Below, piece by piece: positions 17,095 to 28,146 of a stretch of DNA of 64,000 nt (within the stretch, counting starts at the first letter, position 1; every line of letters begins with the position of its first letter). This DNA comes from Mycobacterium sp. ITM-2016-00317. GTDB lineage: Bacteria > Actinomycetota > Actinomycetes > Mycobacteriales > Mycobacteriaceae. The position numbers and the translations under genes were made by a program. Below the pieces are notes generated by a model that ran no database searches, was not told the origin of the DNA, and saw only the letters and a list, made by a program, of their open reading frames with translations. The DNA lies in contig NZ_CP134399.1 of assembly GCF_002968295.1 (NCBI RefSeq), positions 2,480,001 through 2,544,000 of the forward strand, in the 5' to 3' direction.

Positions 17095-18435
17095 TCAGAG
17101 ATCGCGCAGGATGAGTTCGAGGACGTCGAGGCCTTCGAGCAGAAGCTCGTCGCTGATGGCCAGCGGGGGCAGGAAGCGGAGCACGTTGCCGTAGGTGCCG
17201 CAGGACAGCACGATCACCCCGGCCTGATGCGCGCCGGCGAGCAGGTTGCGGGTCAGTTCCGGGTCCGGATCCAGCGTGCCGGGCTTGACCAGCTCGACGG
17301 CGATCATCGCCCCGCGGCCGCGGACGTCGCCGATGCGCTCGTCCTCGGCCTGCAGCCGGCCCAGCTTGTCCTTCATCAGCGTCTCGATCTGCGCGGCGCG
17401 CTGCACCAGGCCCTCGGCCTCGATGGTCTCGATGGTGGCCAGCGCGGCCGCGCACGCCACCGGGTTGCCGCCGTAGGTGCCGCCCAGCCCGCTGACGTGC
17501 GGGGCGTCCATGATCTCGGCGGGGCCGGTGACCGCCGACAGCGGCAGGCCGTCGGCGATGCCCTTCGCGGTGACGATCAGGTCCGGGACGATGCCTTCGT
17601 GTTCGCACGCGAACATCGCGCCGGTGCGCGCGAAACCGGTCTGCACCTCGTCGGCGATGAACACCACGCCGTTGGCGCGGCACCACTGCAGCAGCGTGGG
17701 CAGGAACCCGTCGGCGGGCACGATGAAACCGCCCTCGCCCTGGATCGGCTCGATGATCACCGCGGCCAGGTTGTCGGCGCCGACCTGCTTGTCGATCACG
17801 CTGATCGCGCGCCTGGCCGCGAGTTCGCCGTCGGTGGCCAGTTCCTTGCCGAACTCGGCGTCGCGGAACGGGTAGGACAGCGGCGCGCGGTAGATCTCCG
17901 GGGCGAACGGGCCGAAGCCGTGCTTGTAGGGCATGGACTTGGCCGTCAGCGCCATCGTCAGGTTCGTGCGGCCGTGGTAGGCGTGGTCGAACGACACCAC
18001 CGCCTGCTTGCCGGTGTAGGCGCGGGCGATCTTGACGGCGTTCTCGACGGCCTCGGAGCCGGAGTTGAACAGCGCCGAGCGCTTGTCGCCGTCGCCGGGG
18101 GTCAGCCGGTTGAGCGCCTCGGCGACGGCCACATAGCCCTCGTACGGGGTCACCATGAAGCAGGTGTGCGTGAAATTGCGGAGCTGCTCGGTGGCGCGCT
18201 CCACCACTCGGGGGGATGCGTTACCGATGGTGGTGACCGCGATGCCCGAGCCGAGGTCGATCAGCCGGTTGCCGTCGACGTCCTCGACGATGCCGCCGAA
18301 CGCCCGCGCCGCGTAGACCGGCATCGTGTTGCCGACGCCGCGGGCCACCGCCGCGCCCTTGCGCGCGATCAACTCGGCGGACCGGGGACCGGGGATGGCG
18401 GTGGCGAGGTGGCGGCTCTGTTCCAGAGCGCTCAC
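17095..18435 (-). CDS. gabT: 4-aminobutyrate--2-oxoglutarate transaminase
   Basis: This 446-residue class-III PLP-dependent aminotransferase converts GABA and 2-oxoglutarate to succinate semialdehyde and glutamate. Visible motifs are FNSGSEAVENAVKIAR (PLP phosphate contacts), FDHAYHGRTNLTMALT, the IEPIQGEGGF block, FIADEVQTGFARTG with the PLP-binding Asp, and VTAKGIADGLPLSAV with the Schiff-base Lys. Its location next to the car/fadD9 gene matches gabT of M. tuberculosis. It is the promoter-proximal gene of a two-gene operon with the aldehyde dehydrogenase. A succinate-semialdehyde dehydrogenase to finish the route is not in this window. Confidence 0.93.
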   Translation of the reverse strand: MSALEQSRHLATAIPGPRSAELIARKGAAVARGVGNTMPVYAARAFGGIVEDVDGNRLIDLGSGIAVTTIGNASPRVVERATEQLRNFTHTCFMVTPYEGYVAVAEALNRLTPGDGDKRSALFNSGSEAVENAVKIARAYTGKQAVVSFDHAYHGRTNLTMALTAKSMPYKHGFGPFAPEIYRAPLSYPFRDAEFGKELATDGELAARRAISVIDKQVGADNLAAVIIEPIQGEGGFIVPADGFLPTLLQWCRANGVVFIADEVQTGFARTGAMFACEHEGIVPDLIVTAKGIADGLPLSAVTGPAEIMDAPHVSGLGGTYGGNPVACAAALATIETIEAEGLVQRAAQIETLMKDKLGRLQAEDERIGDVRGRGAMIAVELVKPGTLDPDPELTRNLLAGAHQAGVIVLSCGTYGNVLRFLPPLAISDELLLEGLDVLELILRDL

Positions 18436-18764
18436 AGAGGACCTCCTACAGACCTGAGCGGAAAACGTGAGTTCGACGACTCTGTGTTACCGGTCGAGCC
18501 TAGCTGCTGAAGGTGCCGATCCGTCGACAAGACGGGCACCATGTTGCGGAATCGACAGGTGGTTGCTCCTGAGGCGACTGATTTCGTCGCCAACAGCGTC
18601 GACGGGGTCTGGTGGGGTAGGGCCCGTGCGACGGGGGTCGTGGTTCGGGGCCGCCGCAATGGCACACTGGTCAATTGAGTCCGTGTGACGGGCTCTCGCT
18701 GCTGCAGGTCCGCGAGCCTGTCCGCATGACCGAATACCCAAGAATTTAGAGAGACACTGCCGCC
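18436..18764. other. Intergenic region between divergent gabT and yajC
   Basis: This 329-base stretch holds no convincing gene on either strand; the short open frames have no recognisable content and poor codon structure. It must carry the gabT and yajC promoters. AGAGAG just before 18765 may serve as a weak ribosome-binding site for yajC. I saw no clear operator or hairpin. Confidence 0.6.
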
Positions 18765-19109
18765 ATGGATCTGGTCGTATTCCTGCCACTGCTCATCATC
18801 ATGGGCGCGTTCATGTTCTTCGCCTCACGGCGCCAGAAGAAGGCCATGCAGGCGACCATCGACCTGCACAACTCGCTGGAGGTCGGCGACCAGGTGCACA
18901 CCACCTCCGGGCTGAAGGGCACGATCGCCGGCATCGGCGACGACTACGTCGACCTGGAGATCGCCCCCGGTGTGGTCACCACCTGGATGAAGCTGGCCGT
19001 GCGTGACCGCATCGCCGACGACCTGGACGACGACGTGGACGATCTGGACGACGACGCCGAGCCCGGCGCCGAGATCGCCGATCGGCCCAACACCAAGACC
19101 GACAGCTGA
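18765..19109 (+). CDS. yajC: Preprotein translocase accessory subunit YajC
   Basis: This 114-residue protein has one N-terminal transmembrane helix (LVVFLPLLIIMGAFMFF) followed by RRQKKAMQA and the YajC core (LEVGDQVHTTSGLKGTIAGI, VDLEIAPGVVTTWMKLAV). The C-terminal third is an acidic Asp-rich tail (DDLDDDVDDLDDD) that looks disordered. It associates with SecDF at the Sec translocon. It is the first gene of the yajC-secD-secF cluster; a strong hairpin separates it from secD. Confidence 0.93.
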   Translation: MDLVVFLPLLIIMGAFMFFASRRQKKAMQATIDLHNSLEVGDQVHTTSGLKGTIAGIGDDYVDLEIAPGVVTTWMKLAVRDRIADDLDDDVDDLDDDAEPGAEIADRPNTKTDS

Positions 19110-19116
19110 AACCTCA

Positions 19117-19147
19117 GCAGAAGCACGTAGTCTTTGCGTGCTTCTGC
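19117..19147 (+). terminator. Hairpin between yajC and secD (terminator or attenuator)
   Basis: GCAGAAGCACG at 19117-19127 and CGTGCTTCTGC at 19137-19147 form a perfect 11-bp stem with a 9-base loop, starting eight bases after the yajC stop. No U-run follows, as is usual for mycobacterial hairpins. It could terminate or attenuate transcription into secD, or mark a processing site. Confidence 0.6.
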
Positions 19148-19212
19148 GTCTTGACGTGTTTGCGCGCCCTGGTGCGGTACCCGACGAACTGATCTCGAGG
19201 AGACTCTGACCC

Positions 19213-20955
19213 GTGGCATCGTCTTCGACGGTTCACCCTGCCCGCTACCTGGCACTCTTCCTGGTGCTGCTCACCGGCGCGTTCCTTCTGGTGTTCCTGA
19301 CCGGTGACAAGAAGGCCGAACCGAAACTCGGTATCGACCTGCAGGGCGGCACCCGCGTCACCCTGACCGCGCGCACCCCGGACGGTTCGCCGCCTACGCG
19401 CGAATCGCTGGAACAGGCCAAGCAGATCATCGGCTCGCGCGTCGACGGTCTCGGCGTCTCGGGCTCCGAGGTCATCATCGACGGGCAGAACCTGGTGATC
19501 ACCGTCCCCGGTGACGACACCAGCGAAGCCCGCAGCCTCGGTCAGACCGCACGTCTGTACATCCGGCCGGTGGTGCACGTGATCCCGGCCGCCGGCGCCA
19601 TGCCGCCCGGCGAGGAGGCCGGCCCGCAGGGGGTGCCTCCCGGCGCCGACCCGGGCGCTCCGGTCGTGCCTCCCGGCGCCGACCCGGGCCTGCCGCCGGG
19701 CGCGGATCCCGGCGCCCCGGCCGCGCCGCCCGCGCCGCAGCCGCGACCCTTCCCGCAGCAGCCCGCGCCGACACCGGCCCCGACGCCGGCCCCGACTCCC
19801 GCGCCCGCTCCCGGCGCGTCGCTGCCCGGTGGCGACGAAGAGGTGCCGCTGGCCACCCGCATCCAGGACGAGAAGCGGCTGCGCCAGAGCACCGAGCAAG
19901 CCATCCAAATCCTGGCGCTGCAGTTCCAAGCCACCCGTTGCGGCCAGGAGGACGTGCTGGCCGGCAACGACGACCCGAACCTGCCGTTGGTCACCTGTTC
20001 GCAGGACGGCAACGAGGTCTACCTGCTGGACAAGTCGATCATCAGCGGCGAACAGATCGCCAACGCGTCGTCCGGGCTCAACCAGCAGGCCGGCGAGTAC
20101 GTCGTCGACGTCGAGTTCAAGAGCGACGCCGCGAAGGTGTGGGCGGACTTCACCGCCGCCAACATCGGCACCCAGACCGCGTTCGTGCTCGACTCCCAGG
20201 TGGTCAGCGCCCCGGTGATCCAGGAGGCGATCCCGGGCGGCCGCACGCAGATCACCGGCCAGTTCACCCAGGACACCGCGCGCGAACTCGCCAACGTGCT
20301 CAAGTACGGCTCGCTGCCGCTGTCGTTCGAGTCCTCCGAAGCCGAGACGGTGTCCGCCACCCTGGGCCTGTCCTCGCTGCGGGCCGGGCTGATCGCCGGC
20401 GTGGTCGGGCTGGTGGCCGTGCTGCTGTACTCGCTGCTCTACTACCGGGCGCTCGGCGTGCTGATCGCGCTGTCGCTGACCGCCTCGGGCGCGATGGTGT
20501 TCGCGATCCTGGTGCTGCTGGGCCGGTGGATCAACTACACGCTGGACCTGGCCGGTATCGCAGGTCTGATCATCGGTATCGGTATGACGGCGGACTCGTT
20601 CGTGGTGTTCTTCGAACGCATCAAGGACGAGATCCGGGAAGGCCGCTCGTTCCGGTCCGCGGTGCCACGAGGCTGGGCCAGGGCCCGCAAGACCATCGTC
20701 TCCGGCAACGCCGTGACCCTGCTGGCGGCCGCGGTGCTCTACGTGCTGGCCGTCGGACAGGTCAAGGGCTTCGCGTTCACGCTGGGCCTGACCACGGTTC
20801 TCGACGTCGTGATCGTCTTCCTGGTGACGTGGCCGTTGGTGTACATGGCGTCGAAGTCCGCGGCGTGGGCCAAACCGTCGCTCAACGGATTGGGCGCGGT
20901 CCAGCAGATCGCACGCGAACGCCGAGCGGCCGCGAACGCGGCGGGACGGGGATAG
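19213..20955 (+). CDS. secD: Protein translocase subunit SecD
   Basis: This 580-residue RND-type protein works with SecF to complete proton-driven protein export. It has the N-terminal helix, the [12 protein letters not shown] motif (residues 39-52), a large periplasmic P1 domain, and six helices from about residue 385 with the family blocks [18 protein letters not shown] and [24 protein letters not shown]. Residues about 126-206 are an unusual Pro/Ala/Gly-rich insert with repeated PPGADPG and PTPA units inside P1. The GTG at 19213 gives the expected membrane-start; the ORF ends three bases before secF. Confidence 0.96.
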   Translation: MASSSTVHPARYLALFLVLLTGAFLLVFLTGDKKAEPKLGIDLQGGTRVTLTARTPDGSPPTRESLEQAKQIIGSRVDGLGVSGSEVIIDGQNLVITVPGDDTSEARSLGQTARLYIRPVVHVIPAAGAMPPGEEAGPQGVPPGADPGAPVVPPGADPGLPPGADPGAPAAPPAPQPRPFPQQPAPTPAPTPAPTPAPAPGASLPGGDEEVPLATRIQDEKRLRQSTEQAIQILALQFQATRCGQEDVLAGNDDPNLPLVTCSQDGNEVYLLDKSIISGEQIANASSGLNQQAGEYVVDVEFKSDAAKVWADFTAANIGTQTAFVLDSQVVSAPVIQEAIPGGRTQITGQFTQDTARELANVLKYGSLPLSFESSEAETVSATLGLSSLRAGLIAGVVGLVAVLLYSLLYYRALGVLIALSLTASGAMVFAILVLLGRWINYTLDLAGIAGLIIGIGMTADSFVVFFERIKDEIREGRSFRSAVPRGWARARKTIVSGNAVTLLAAAVLYVLAVGQVKGFAFTLGLTTVLDVVIVFLVTWPLVYMASKSAAWAKPSLNGLGAVQQIARERRAAANAAGRG

Positions 20956-20958
20956 GTC

Positions 20959-22242
20959 ATGGCGACACGCAACCGCACAGACACCGCCGAGTCCGGCGCG
21001 ATCGAGGCCCCGGACCTGGAGTCCGCCTCGGCAGGCACGCCCAAGCACGGCTTCTTCGTCCGGCTCTACACCGGCACCGGCGCCTTCGAGGTCATCGGCA
21101 AGCGCAAGCTCTGGTACACGGTCAGCGGTCTGATCGTCGCGGTGTCGATCGCCGCGATGCTGGTGCGCGGGTTCACCTTCGGCATCGACTTCGAGGGCGG
21201 CACCAAGGTGTCGTTCCCCCGCAGCGACGCCCAGGCCACCACCTCGCAGGTCGAGACGGTGTTCAACGACACGATCGGCACGCCGCCGGATTCGGTGGTC
21301 GTCGTCGGCGCCGGTGATTCGGCGACGTTCCAGATCCGGTCCGAGACCCTGGACAACGAGCAGATCGTGGAACTGCGCCAGGCGCTGTTCGACGCGTTCC
21401 AGCCCAACGGTCCCGATGGCCAGCCCAGTCCGCAGGCGATCAGCGACTCCGCGGTGTCGGAGACCTGGGGCGGTCAGATCACCCAGAAGGCGCTGATCGC
21501 GCTGGTGGTGTTCCTGGTGCTGGCAGCGGTCTACATCACCGTGCGCTACGAGCGGTACATGGCGATCGCAGCACTCGCGACGCTGGTGTTCGACCTCGTG
21601 GTGACCGCAGGCGTGTACGCGCTCGTCGGGTTCGAGGTGACACCGGCCACGGTGATCGGCCTGCTGACGATCCTGGGCTTCTCGCTCTACGACACGGTCA
21701 TCGTGTTCGACAAGGTCGAGGAGAACACCGAGGGCTTCGAGCACACCACCCGCCGCACGTTCGCCGAACAGGCCAACCTCGCGGTCAACCAGACGTTCAT
21801 GCGGTCGATCAACACCAGCCTGATCTCGGTGCTGCCGATCATCGCGCTGATGGTGGTCGCGGTCTGGCTGCTCGGCGTCGGCACGCTGATGGACCTGGCG
21901 CTGGTCCAGCTCGTCGGCGTGATCGTCGGTACCTACTCGTCGATCTACTTCGCCACCCCGCTGCTGGTGACCCTGCGGGAGCGCACCGACCTGGTGAGCA
22001 AGCACACCCGCCGGGTGCTCAACCGCAGGCAGACGGCCGCGGCGAAGGCCGGCGGCGGCGAGATCGCCGACGACGGCACGCTCGCCAAGGACGAGGCGGC
22101 CGAGCCGGCCACGGTCGCGGCGGCGCCCGCCGCTCCGCCCGCGCCCGCCCCGGACAAGCCTGCCCCCGGTGCCCGCCCCGTGCGGCCCACCACCAGCCGG
22201 ACCGGGCGACCGTCGGGTAAGCGCACCCCGCGGAACCGGTAG
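20959..22242 (+). CDS. secF: Protein translocase subunit SecF
   Basis: This 427-residue partner of SecD has the N-terminal helix, the GIDFEGGTKVSF motif and five C-terminal helices with VIGLLTILGFSLYDTVIVFDKVEENT and NQTFMRSINTSLISVLPI, all diagnostic of SecF. The protein is longer than usual because of an extended cytosolic tail of about 75 residues rich in Ala, Pro, Arg and Thr (PAAPPAPAPDKPAPGA). It starts three bases after secD stops, so the two are one transcriptional unit. Confidence 0.96.
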   Translation: MATRNRTDTAESGAIEAPDLESASAGTPKHGFFVRLYTGTGAFEVIGKRKLWYTVSGLIVAVSIAAMLVRGFTFGIDFEGGTKVSFPRSDAQATTSQVETVFNDTIGTPPDSVVVVGAGDSATFQIRSETLDNEQIVELRQALFDAFQPNGPDGQPSPQAISDSAVSETWGGQITQKALIALVVFLVLAAVYITVRYERYMAIAALATLVFDLVVTAGVYALVGFEVTPATVIGLLTILGFSLYDTVIVFDKVEENTEGFEHTTRRTFAEQANLAVNQTFMRSINTSLISVLPIIALMVVAVWLLGVGTLMDLALVQLVGVIVGTYSSIYFATPLLVTLRERTDLVSKHTRRVLNRRQTAAAKAGGGEIADDGTLAKDEAAEPATVAAAPAAPPAPAPDKPAPGARPVRPTTSRTGRPSGKRTPRNR

Positions 22243-22245
22243 CCG

Positions 22246-23901
22246 ATGGCCGGTCGCACACGTCGCGCGGTCGCGGTGACAGCGGCGCTCGCCCTGCTGG
22301 GCGGACTCGGGCTCACCTCGTGCGGTGAGCGGACCGCCGACACCGTCGACTACGCGGTCGACGGGACTCTGGTCACCTACAACACCAACACCGTCGTCGG
22401 CGCCGCCTCGGGCGGGCCGCAGGCGTTCGCCCGCGTGCTGACCGGGTTCAACTACCACGGACCGGACGGCCAGATCGTCGGCGATCACGACTTCGGCGCC
22501 GTCTCGGTGGTCGGCCGCAGCCCGCTGATCCTGGACTACGAGATCAAGGCCGAGGCGGTCTACTCCGACGGCAAGCCGATCACCTGTGACGACATGGTGC
22601 TGGCGTGGGCCTCGCAGTCGGGCCGGTTCCCCGGCTTCGACGCGGCCAGCCGCGCGGGTTACGCCGACATCGCGACCGTCGAATGTGCGCCCGGACAGAA
22701 GAAGGCGCGGGTGTCGTTCGCGCCGGAACGCGGGTTCACCGACTACGGCCAGCTGTTCGACGCGACGTCGATGATGCCGGCCCACGTGATCGCCGACGTG
22801 CTCGGCCTGGGCGAGGGCGGAGTGACCACGGCGCTGCTCGGCAACGACGCGCCGGTGGTGGAACGCATCGCGCAGGTCTGGAACAGCACCTGGGACCTGA
22901 GCCCCGACCTCGACCTGAAGAAGTTCCCGTCGTCGGGTCCGTACAAGCTCGACTCGGTCACCGACGACGGCGCCGTGGTGCTGGTGGCCAACGACAAGTG
23001 GTGGGGCACCGCGCCGGTGACCTCCGAGATCACCGTGTGGCCGCGCAGCCCCGAGCTCCAGGACAAGGTCAACGAGGGCGGCTACGACGTCGTGGACATC
23101 GCCACCGGCTCGTCGGGCACGCTGAACCTGCCCGACGACTACGTGCGCACCGACTCGCCGTCGGCCGGCGTCGAGCAGCTCATCTTCGCTCCGCAGGGAC
23201 CGCTGGCCGCGGTGCCCGCCCGCCGCGCGCTGGCGCTGTGCACCCCGCGCGACGTCATCGCCCGCAACGCCGGTGTCCCGGTGGCCAACGCGCGGCTGAA
23301 CACCGCGACCGAGGACGCCTACAGCGCGGCCGAGGCCACCCCGCAGGTCAACGAGTTCGCGGTGGCCGATCCCGTCGCTGCCCGCGCCGCGCTGGAGGAC
23401 GAGCCGCTGACCGTGCGCATCGGCTACCAGACGCCCAACGCGAGGCTGGCCGCCACCGTCGGCGCGATCGCGAAGGCGTGCGCCCCGGCGGGCATCACCG
23501 TCGAGGACGCCGCGGGCGAGGACGTCGGGCCGCAGTCCCTGCGCGACAACACCGTCGACGTGCTGATCGCCAGCACCGGCGGGGCGGCAGGCAGCGGGTC
23601 GTCCGGCTCGTCGACGGTGGATGCCTACGCGTTGCACAGCGGCGACGGCAACAACCTGGCGCGGTACCGCAACGAGCGCATCGACGCGATCATCGCCACC
23701 CTGGCGGTGATCTCCGACCCGAAGGAGACCGCGCGCCTGCTCGCCGAGGCGGCGCCGATCCTGTGGGCCGACATGCCGACGCTGCCGCTGTACCGGCAGC
23801 AGCGCACACTGCTCACCTCGACCAAGATGTATGCGGTGAGTGGCAATCCGACGCGATGGGGTGCTGGGTGGAACATGGACCGTTGGAAGCTGAGCCAGTG
23901 A
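22246..23901 (+). CDS. ABC transporter solute-binding lipoprotein, family 5 (oligopeptide-type)
   Basis: This 551-residue protein has a lipoprotein signal peptide ending LGLTSC with the lipidated Cys26, then an extracellular family-5 (DppA/OppA-like) binding fold ([39 protein letters not shown], and the C-terminal [15 protein letters not shown]). It starts three bases after secF, and the same neighbour (Rv2585c) is found in M. tuberculosis. No permease or ATPase genes accompany it here, so it may serve a transporter encoded elsewhere or have a different role. The stop overlaps the GTG of apt. Confidence 0.85.
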   Translation: MAGRTRRAVAVTAALALLGGLGLTSCGERTADTVDYAVDGTLVTYNTNTVVGAASGGPQAFARVLTGFNYHGPDGQIVGDHDFGAVSVVGRSPLILDYEIKAEAVYSDGKPITCDDMVLAWASQSGRFPGFDAASRAGYADIATVECAPGQKKARVSFAPERGFTDYGQLFDATSMMPAHVIADVLGLGEGGVTTALLGNDAPVVERIAQVWNSTWDLSPDLDLKKFPSSGPYKLDSVTDDGAVVLVANDKWWGTAPVTSEITVWPRSPELQDKVNEGGYDVVDIATGSSGTLNLPDDYVRTDSPSAGVEQLIFAPQGPLAAVPARRALALCTPRDVIARNAGVPVANARLNTATEDAYSAAEATPQVNEFAVADPVAARAALEDEPLTVRIGYQTPNARLAATVGAIAKACAPAGITVEDAAGEDVGPQSLRDNTVDVLIASTGGAAGSGSSGSSTVDAYALHSGDGNNLARYRNERIDAIIATLAVISDPKETARLLAEAAPILWADMPTLPLYRQQRTLLTSTKMYAVSGNPTRWGAGWNMDRWKLSQ

Positions 23902-24422
23902 CCGACGTCGCCGAGGTCATCGCCTCCCTGGTGCGGGAGGTCCCCGACTTCCCGGAACCCGGGGTGCAGTTCAAGGACCTCACCCCGGTGCTGGCCGACG
24001 GCCGCGGGCTGGCCGCGGTCAGCAATGCGCTGGCCGACGCCGCGCGCGGGGCCGACCTGATCGCCGGGGTGGACGCCCGTGGCTTCCTGGTCGGCGGCGC
24101 GGTCGCGCTGACCCTCGGGATCGGAGTGCTGGCGGTGCGCAAGGGCGGCAAGCTGCCCCCGCCGGTGCTCGGTCAGAGCTACGACCTCGAGTACGGCTCG
24201 GCCACGCTGGAGGTGCCTGCCGACGGCATCGAACTGGCCGGTCGGTCGGTGGTGGTGATCGACGACGTGCTGGCCACCGGCGGCACCCTGGCCGCCACCC
24301 ACCGGCTGCTCACGCGGGCCGGCGCGCACGTGACGGGCGCGGTGGTGATCATGGAGCTGACCGCGCTGGGCGGTCGTGCCGCGCTGGAACCGCTCGAGGT
24401 CACCAGCCTCTACACCGTCTAG
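23898..24422 (+). CDS. apt: Adenine phosphoribosyltransferase
   Basis: This 174-residue enzyme makes AMP from adenine and PRPP (purine salvage). It has [20 protein letters not shown] at the N-terminus, the adenine-site block [14 protein letters not shown], and the PRPP-binding loop [17 protein letters not shown] 23898 overlaps the upstream TGA (GTGA) and gives the standard Apt N-terminus; the longer upstream frame is antiphase sequence within the lipoprotein gene. Its place between the lipoprotein and relA is conserved in mycobacteria. Confidence 0.94.
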   Translation: MTDVAEVIASLVREVPDFPEPGVQFKDLTPVLADGRGLAAVSNALADAARGADLIAGVDARGFLVGGAVALTLGIGVLAVRKGGKLPPPVLGQSYDLEYGSATLEVPADGIELAGRSVVVIDDVLATGGTLAATHRLLTRAGAHVTGAVVIMELTALGGRAALEPLEVTSLYTV

Positions 24423-24427
24423 CGGAC

Positions 24428-24433
24428 TATCCT
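24428..24433 (+). promoter_or_regulatory. Possible -10 element for relA
   Basis: TATCCT fits the TANNNT -10 pattern and lies 28 bases before the relA ATG, inside the 39-base gap after apt. No matching -35 was recognised. It is suggested, not shown. Confidence 0.28.
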
Positions 24434-24461
24434 GCGAAGAGCACCGATCCTGGAGGTGGAG

Positions 24462-26861
24462 ATGGCTGACAAGGTTCGGACCGAACCCGTCGCCGACCAG
24501 GCTGTGCCATCGCCGTCCCGGCCGCCCGTCGCCGGCCCGGAAACCCAGCCGATGGAGCTGCCCCGGGCCGACAGTGCCCGGGTCGACACCGCCAAGCCGG
24601 CCACCAGCGCGTCGCGCCGGGTCCGCGCCCGGCTGGCCCGCCGGATGACGTCTCAGCGCAGCACCATCAACCCGGTGCTCGAGCCGCTGGTCGCGGTGCA
24701 CCGGGAGATCTACCCCAAGGCCGACCTGACCCTGCTTCAGAAGGCCTACGAGGTCGCCGAGCAGCGTCATGCCGACCAGTTGCGCCGCTCGGGCGATCCG
24801 TACATCACCCATCCGCTAGCGGTGGCCAACATCCTGGCCGAACTCGGCATGGACACCACCACGCTGATCGCGGCGTTGCTGCACGACACTGTCGAGGACA
24901 CCGGCTACACGCTGGAGGCGCTGACCCAGGAGTTCGGCGTCGAGGTGGGCCATCTCGTCGACGGCGTCACCAAGCTGGACAAGGTCGCGCTCGGCACCGC
25001 CGCCGAGGGCGAGACCATCCGCAAGATGATCATCGCGATGGCGCGGGACCCGCGCGTGCTGGTGATCAAGGTCGCCGACCGGCTGCACAACATGCGCACG
25101 ATGCGTTTCCTGCCGCCGGAGAAGCAGGCGCGCAAGGCCCGCGAGACCCTGGAAGTCATTGCGCCGCTTGCGCATCGGCTCGGCATGGCGACGGTCAAGT
25201 GGGAGCTGGAGGATCTGTCGTTCGCGATCCTGCACCCGAAGAAGTACGAGGAGATCGTGCGGCTGGTGGCCGATCGGGCCCCGTCGCGGGACACCTACCT
25301 GGCCAAGGTGCGCGCCGAGATCACCGCGACGCTCAACGCGTCGAAGATCCACGCCACCGTCGAGGGCAGGCCCAAGCACTACTGGTCGATCTATCAGAAG
25401 ATGATCGTCAAGGGGCGCGACTTCGACGACATCCACGACCTGGTCGGGGTGCGCATCCTGTGCGACGAGGTGCGTGACTGCTACGCCGCGGTCGGTGTGG
25501 TGCACTCGTTGTGGCAGCCGATCGCGGGGCGGTTCAAGGACTACATCGCCCAGCCGCGGTTCGGGGTCTACCAGTCGCTGCACACCACCGTGGTCGGCCC
25601 CGAGGGCAAGCCGCTGGAGGTGCAGATCCGCACCATCGACATGCACAAGACCGCCGAGTACGGCATCGCCGCGCACTGGCGGTACAAGGAGGTCAAGGGG
25701 CGCAACGGTTTACCTGCGGGCAGCGCGGCGACCGAGATCGACGACATGGCCTGGATGCGGCAGCTGCTCGACTGGCAGCGGGAGGCCGCCGACCCAGGCG
25801 AATTCCTGGAGTCGCTGCGTTACGACCTTGCGGTGCAGGAGATCTTCGTGTTCACCCCGAAGGGCGACGTGATCACGCTGCCGACCGGTTCGACGCCGGT
25901 GGACTTCGCCTATGCCGTGCACACCGAGGTGGGTCACCGCTGCATCGGCGCCCGCGTCAACGGCCGGCTCGTCGCGCTCGAACGCAAACTCGAGAACGGG
26001 GAAGTGGTCGAGGTCTTCACGTCGAAGGCGCCGAACGCAGGCCCGTCGCGGGACTGGCAGACCTTCGTGGTGTCCCCGCGGGCCAAGGCCAAGATCCGGC
26101 AGTGGTTCGCCAAGGAGCGCCGCGAGGAGGCGCTGGACTCCGGCAAAGAGGCGATCGCGCGCGAAGTTCGTCGCGGCGGACTTCCGTTGCAGCGCTTGAT
26201 GAATGCCGACACGATGGCTGCGCTGGCCCGGGAGCTGCGCTACGCTGACGTCTCCGCGCTCTACACCGCCGTCGGTGAGGGGCACGTGTCGGCGCGCCAT
26301 GTGGTGCAGCGGCTGCTGGCCCAGCTCGGCGGTGACGACGAGGCCGCCGACGAGATCGCCGAGCGGTCCACGCCGGCGACCATGCCGGTGCGGCAACGCA
26401 CCAACGACGACGTCGGGGTCGCGGTGCCGGGCGCGCCGGGGGTGCTGACCAAGCTGGCCAAGTGCTGCACGCCGGTGCCCGGCGACAACATCATGGGCTT
26501 CATCACGCGCGGCGGCGGAGTCAGTGTGCACCGCACCGACTGCACGAACGCGTCGTCGTTGCAGCAACAGTCCGAACGCATCATCGACGTGCAGTGGGCG
26601 CCGTCGCCGTCGTCGGTGTTCCTGGTCGCGATCCAGGTCGAGGCGCTCGACCGGCACCGGCTGCTCTCGGACGTGACGCGCGTACTGGCCGACGAGAAGG
26701 TCAACATCCTGTCGGCGTCGGTGACGACGTCCAACGACCGGGTCGCGATCAGCCGGTTCACCTTCGAGATGGGCGATCCGAAGCATCTGGGCCACGTGCT
26801 CAACGTGGTGCGCAACGTCGAGGGCGTGTACGACGTCTACCGCGTGACGTCGGCGGCCTGA
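24462..26861 (+). CDS. relA: Bifunctional (p)ppGpp synthetase/hydrolase RelA
   Basis: This 799-residue Rel enzyme makes and degrades (p)ppGpp in the stringent response. It has an HD hydrolase domain ([38 protein letters not shown]), a synthetase domain ([38 protein letters not shown]), a TGS domain ([20 protein letters not shown]) and a C-terminal ACT domain ([20 protein letters not shown]). GGAGG at 24452-24456 is five bases from ATG 24462, which is therefore preferred over GTG 24456. An N-terminal extension of about 70 residues is Pro/Ala/Arg-rich. It follows apt as in M. tuberculosis. Confidence 0.97.
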   Translation: MADKVRTEPVADQAVPSPSRPPVAGPETQPMELPRADSARVDTAKPATSASRRVRARLARRMTSQRSTINPVLEPLVAVHREIYPKADLTLLQKAYEVAEQRHADQLRRSGDPYITHPLAVANILAELGMDTTTLIAALLHDTVEDTGYTLEALTQEFGVEVGHLVDGVTKLDKVALGTAAEGETIRKMIIAMARDPRVLVIKVADRLHNMRTMRFLPPEKQARKARETLEVIAPLAHRLGMATVKWELEDLSFAILHPKKYEEIVRLVADRAPSRDTYLAKVRAEITATLNASKIHATVEGRPKHYWSIYQKMIVKGRDFDDIHDLVGVRILCDEVRDCYAAVGVVHSLWQPIAGRFKDYIAQPRFGVYQSLHTTVVGPEGKPLEVQIRTIDMHKTAEYGIAAHWRYKEVKGRNGLPAGSAATEIDDMAWMRQLLDWQREAADPGEFLESLRYDLAVQEIFVFTPKGDVITLPTGSTPVDFAYAVHTEVGHRCIGARVNGRLVALERKLENGEVVEVFTSKAPNAGPSRDWQTFVVSPRAKAKIRQWFAKERREEALDSGKEAIAREVRRGGLPLQRLMNADTMAALARELRYADVSALYTAVGEGHVSARHVVQRLLAQLGGDDEAADEIAERSTPATMPVRQRTNDDVGVAVPGAPGVLTKLAKCCTPVPGDNIMGFITRGGGVSVHRTDCTNASSLQQQSERIIDVQWAPSPSSVFLVAIQVEALDRHRLLSDVTRVLADEKVNILSASVTTSNDRVAISRFTFEMGDPKHLGHVLNVVRNVEGVYDVYRVTSAA

Positions 26862-26885
26862 GCCGGGGCGGTGTGAGCCGGCGCC

Positions 26886-27130
26886 TCAGCGCGCGGGCAT
26901 GACCACTGTGCTGAGCAGCCTCTTGGTCCGGCCCGGGCCGCGGCGAAGGCCGCGAACGCCCGCCGGTGGTCGTCTGGGGTGAGGTCGCGCGCCTGCTCGG
27001 GGGACACCACAGCGGCAGGCAGGTGCAGACGGAAGATCGCTGGGCTGCACGCTGACCTTCGCGTACCGCCATCGGTGGTGACGGCCGTCGACGCCGACGC
27101 CCGCTCGTCGGCGGACGCCGTGCGCTGAGC
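26886..27130 (-). pseudogene. Possible decayed coding remnant between relA and ppiB
   Basis: Reading the minus strand, protein-like text appears in shifting frames: HHRWRYAKVSVQPS, then IFRLHLPAAVVSPEQARDL and TPDDHRRAFAAFAAAR in a second frame, then TKRLLSTVVMPAR back in the first frame before a stop at 26886-26888. Two compensating one-base shifts would be needed. I do not recognise the family. The rest of the 275-base gap after relA shows nothing else, and this could be chance composition in GC-rich DNA. Confidence 0.3.
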
Positions 27131-27136
27131 GGGTGG

Positions 27137-28027
<891 letters not shown>

Positions 28028-28146
28028 GCCCGGTGTCCTCCTCGAAAGTTGATCCGGTCGGCACCGAGTGTGCCAGTTCGCGCTCGGCGCGCCCGCCGCG
28101 ACCCTCGTGAACAGCGCCAAGAGCTCGGCATGGGAAGCTGGAAGGC

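Noticed and set aside
17078..17686. 203-codon upstream extension of the aldehyde dehydrogenase frame
   Set aside because: It lies within gabT in another frame and is not protein-like; MTTVRNFIDG at 17077 is the normal family start.
19114..23637. A 1507-codon open frame on the minus strand through secD, secF and the lipoprotein gene
   Set aside because: It is antisense to three well-recognised genes, has no recognisable domain, and is rich in the Arg/His/Asp/Val text produced by reading GC-rich coding DNA on the wrong strand.
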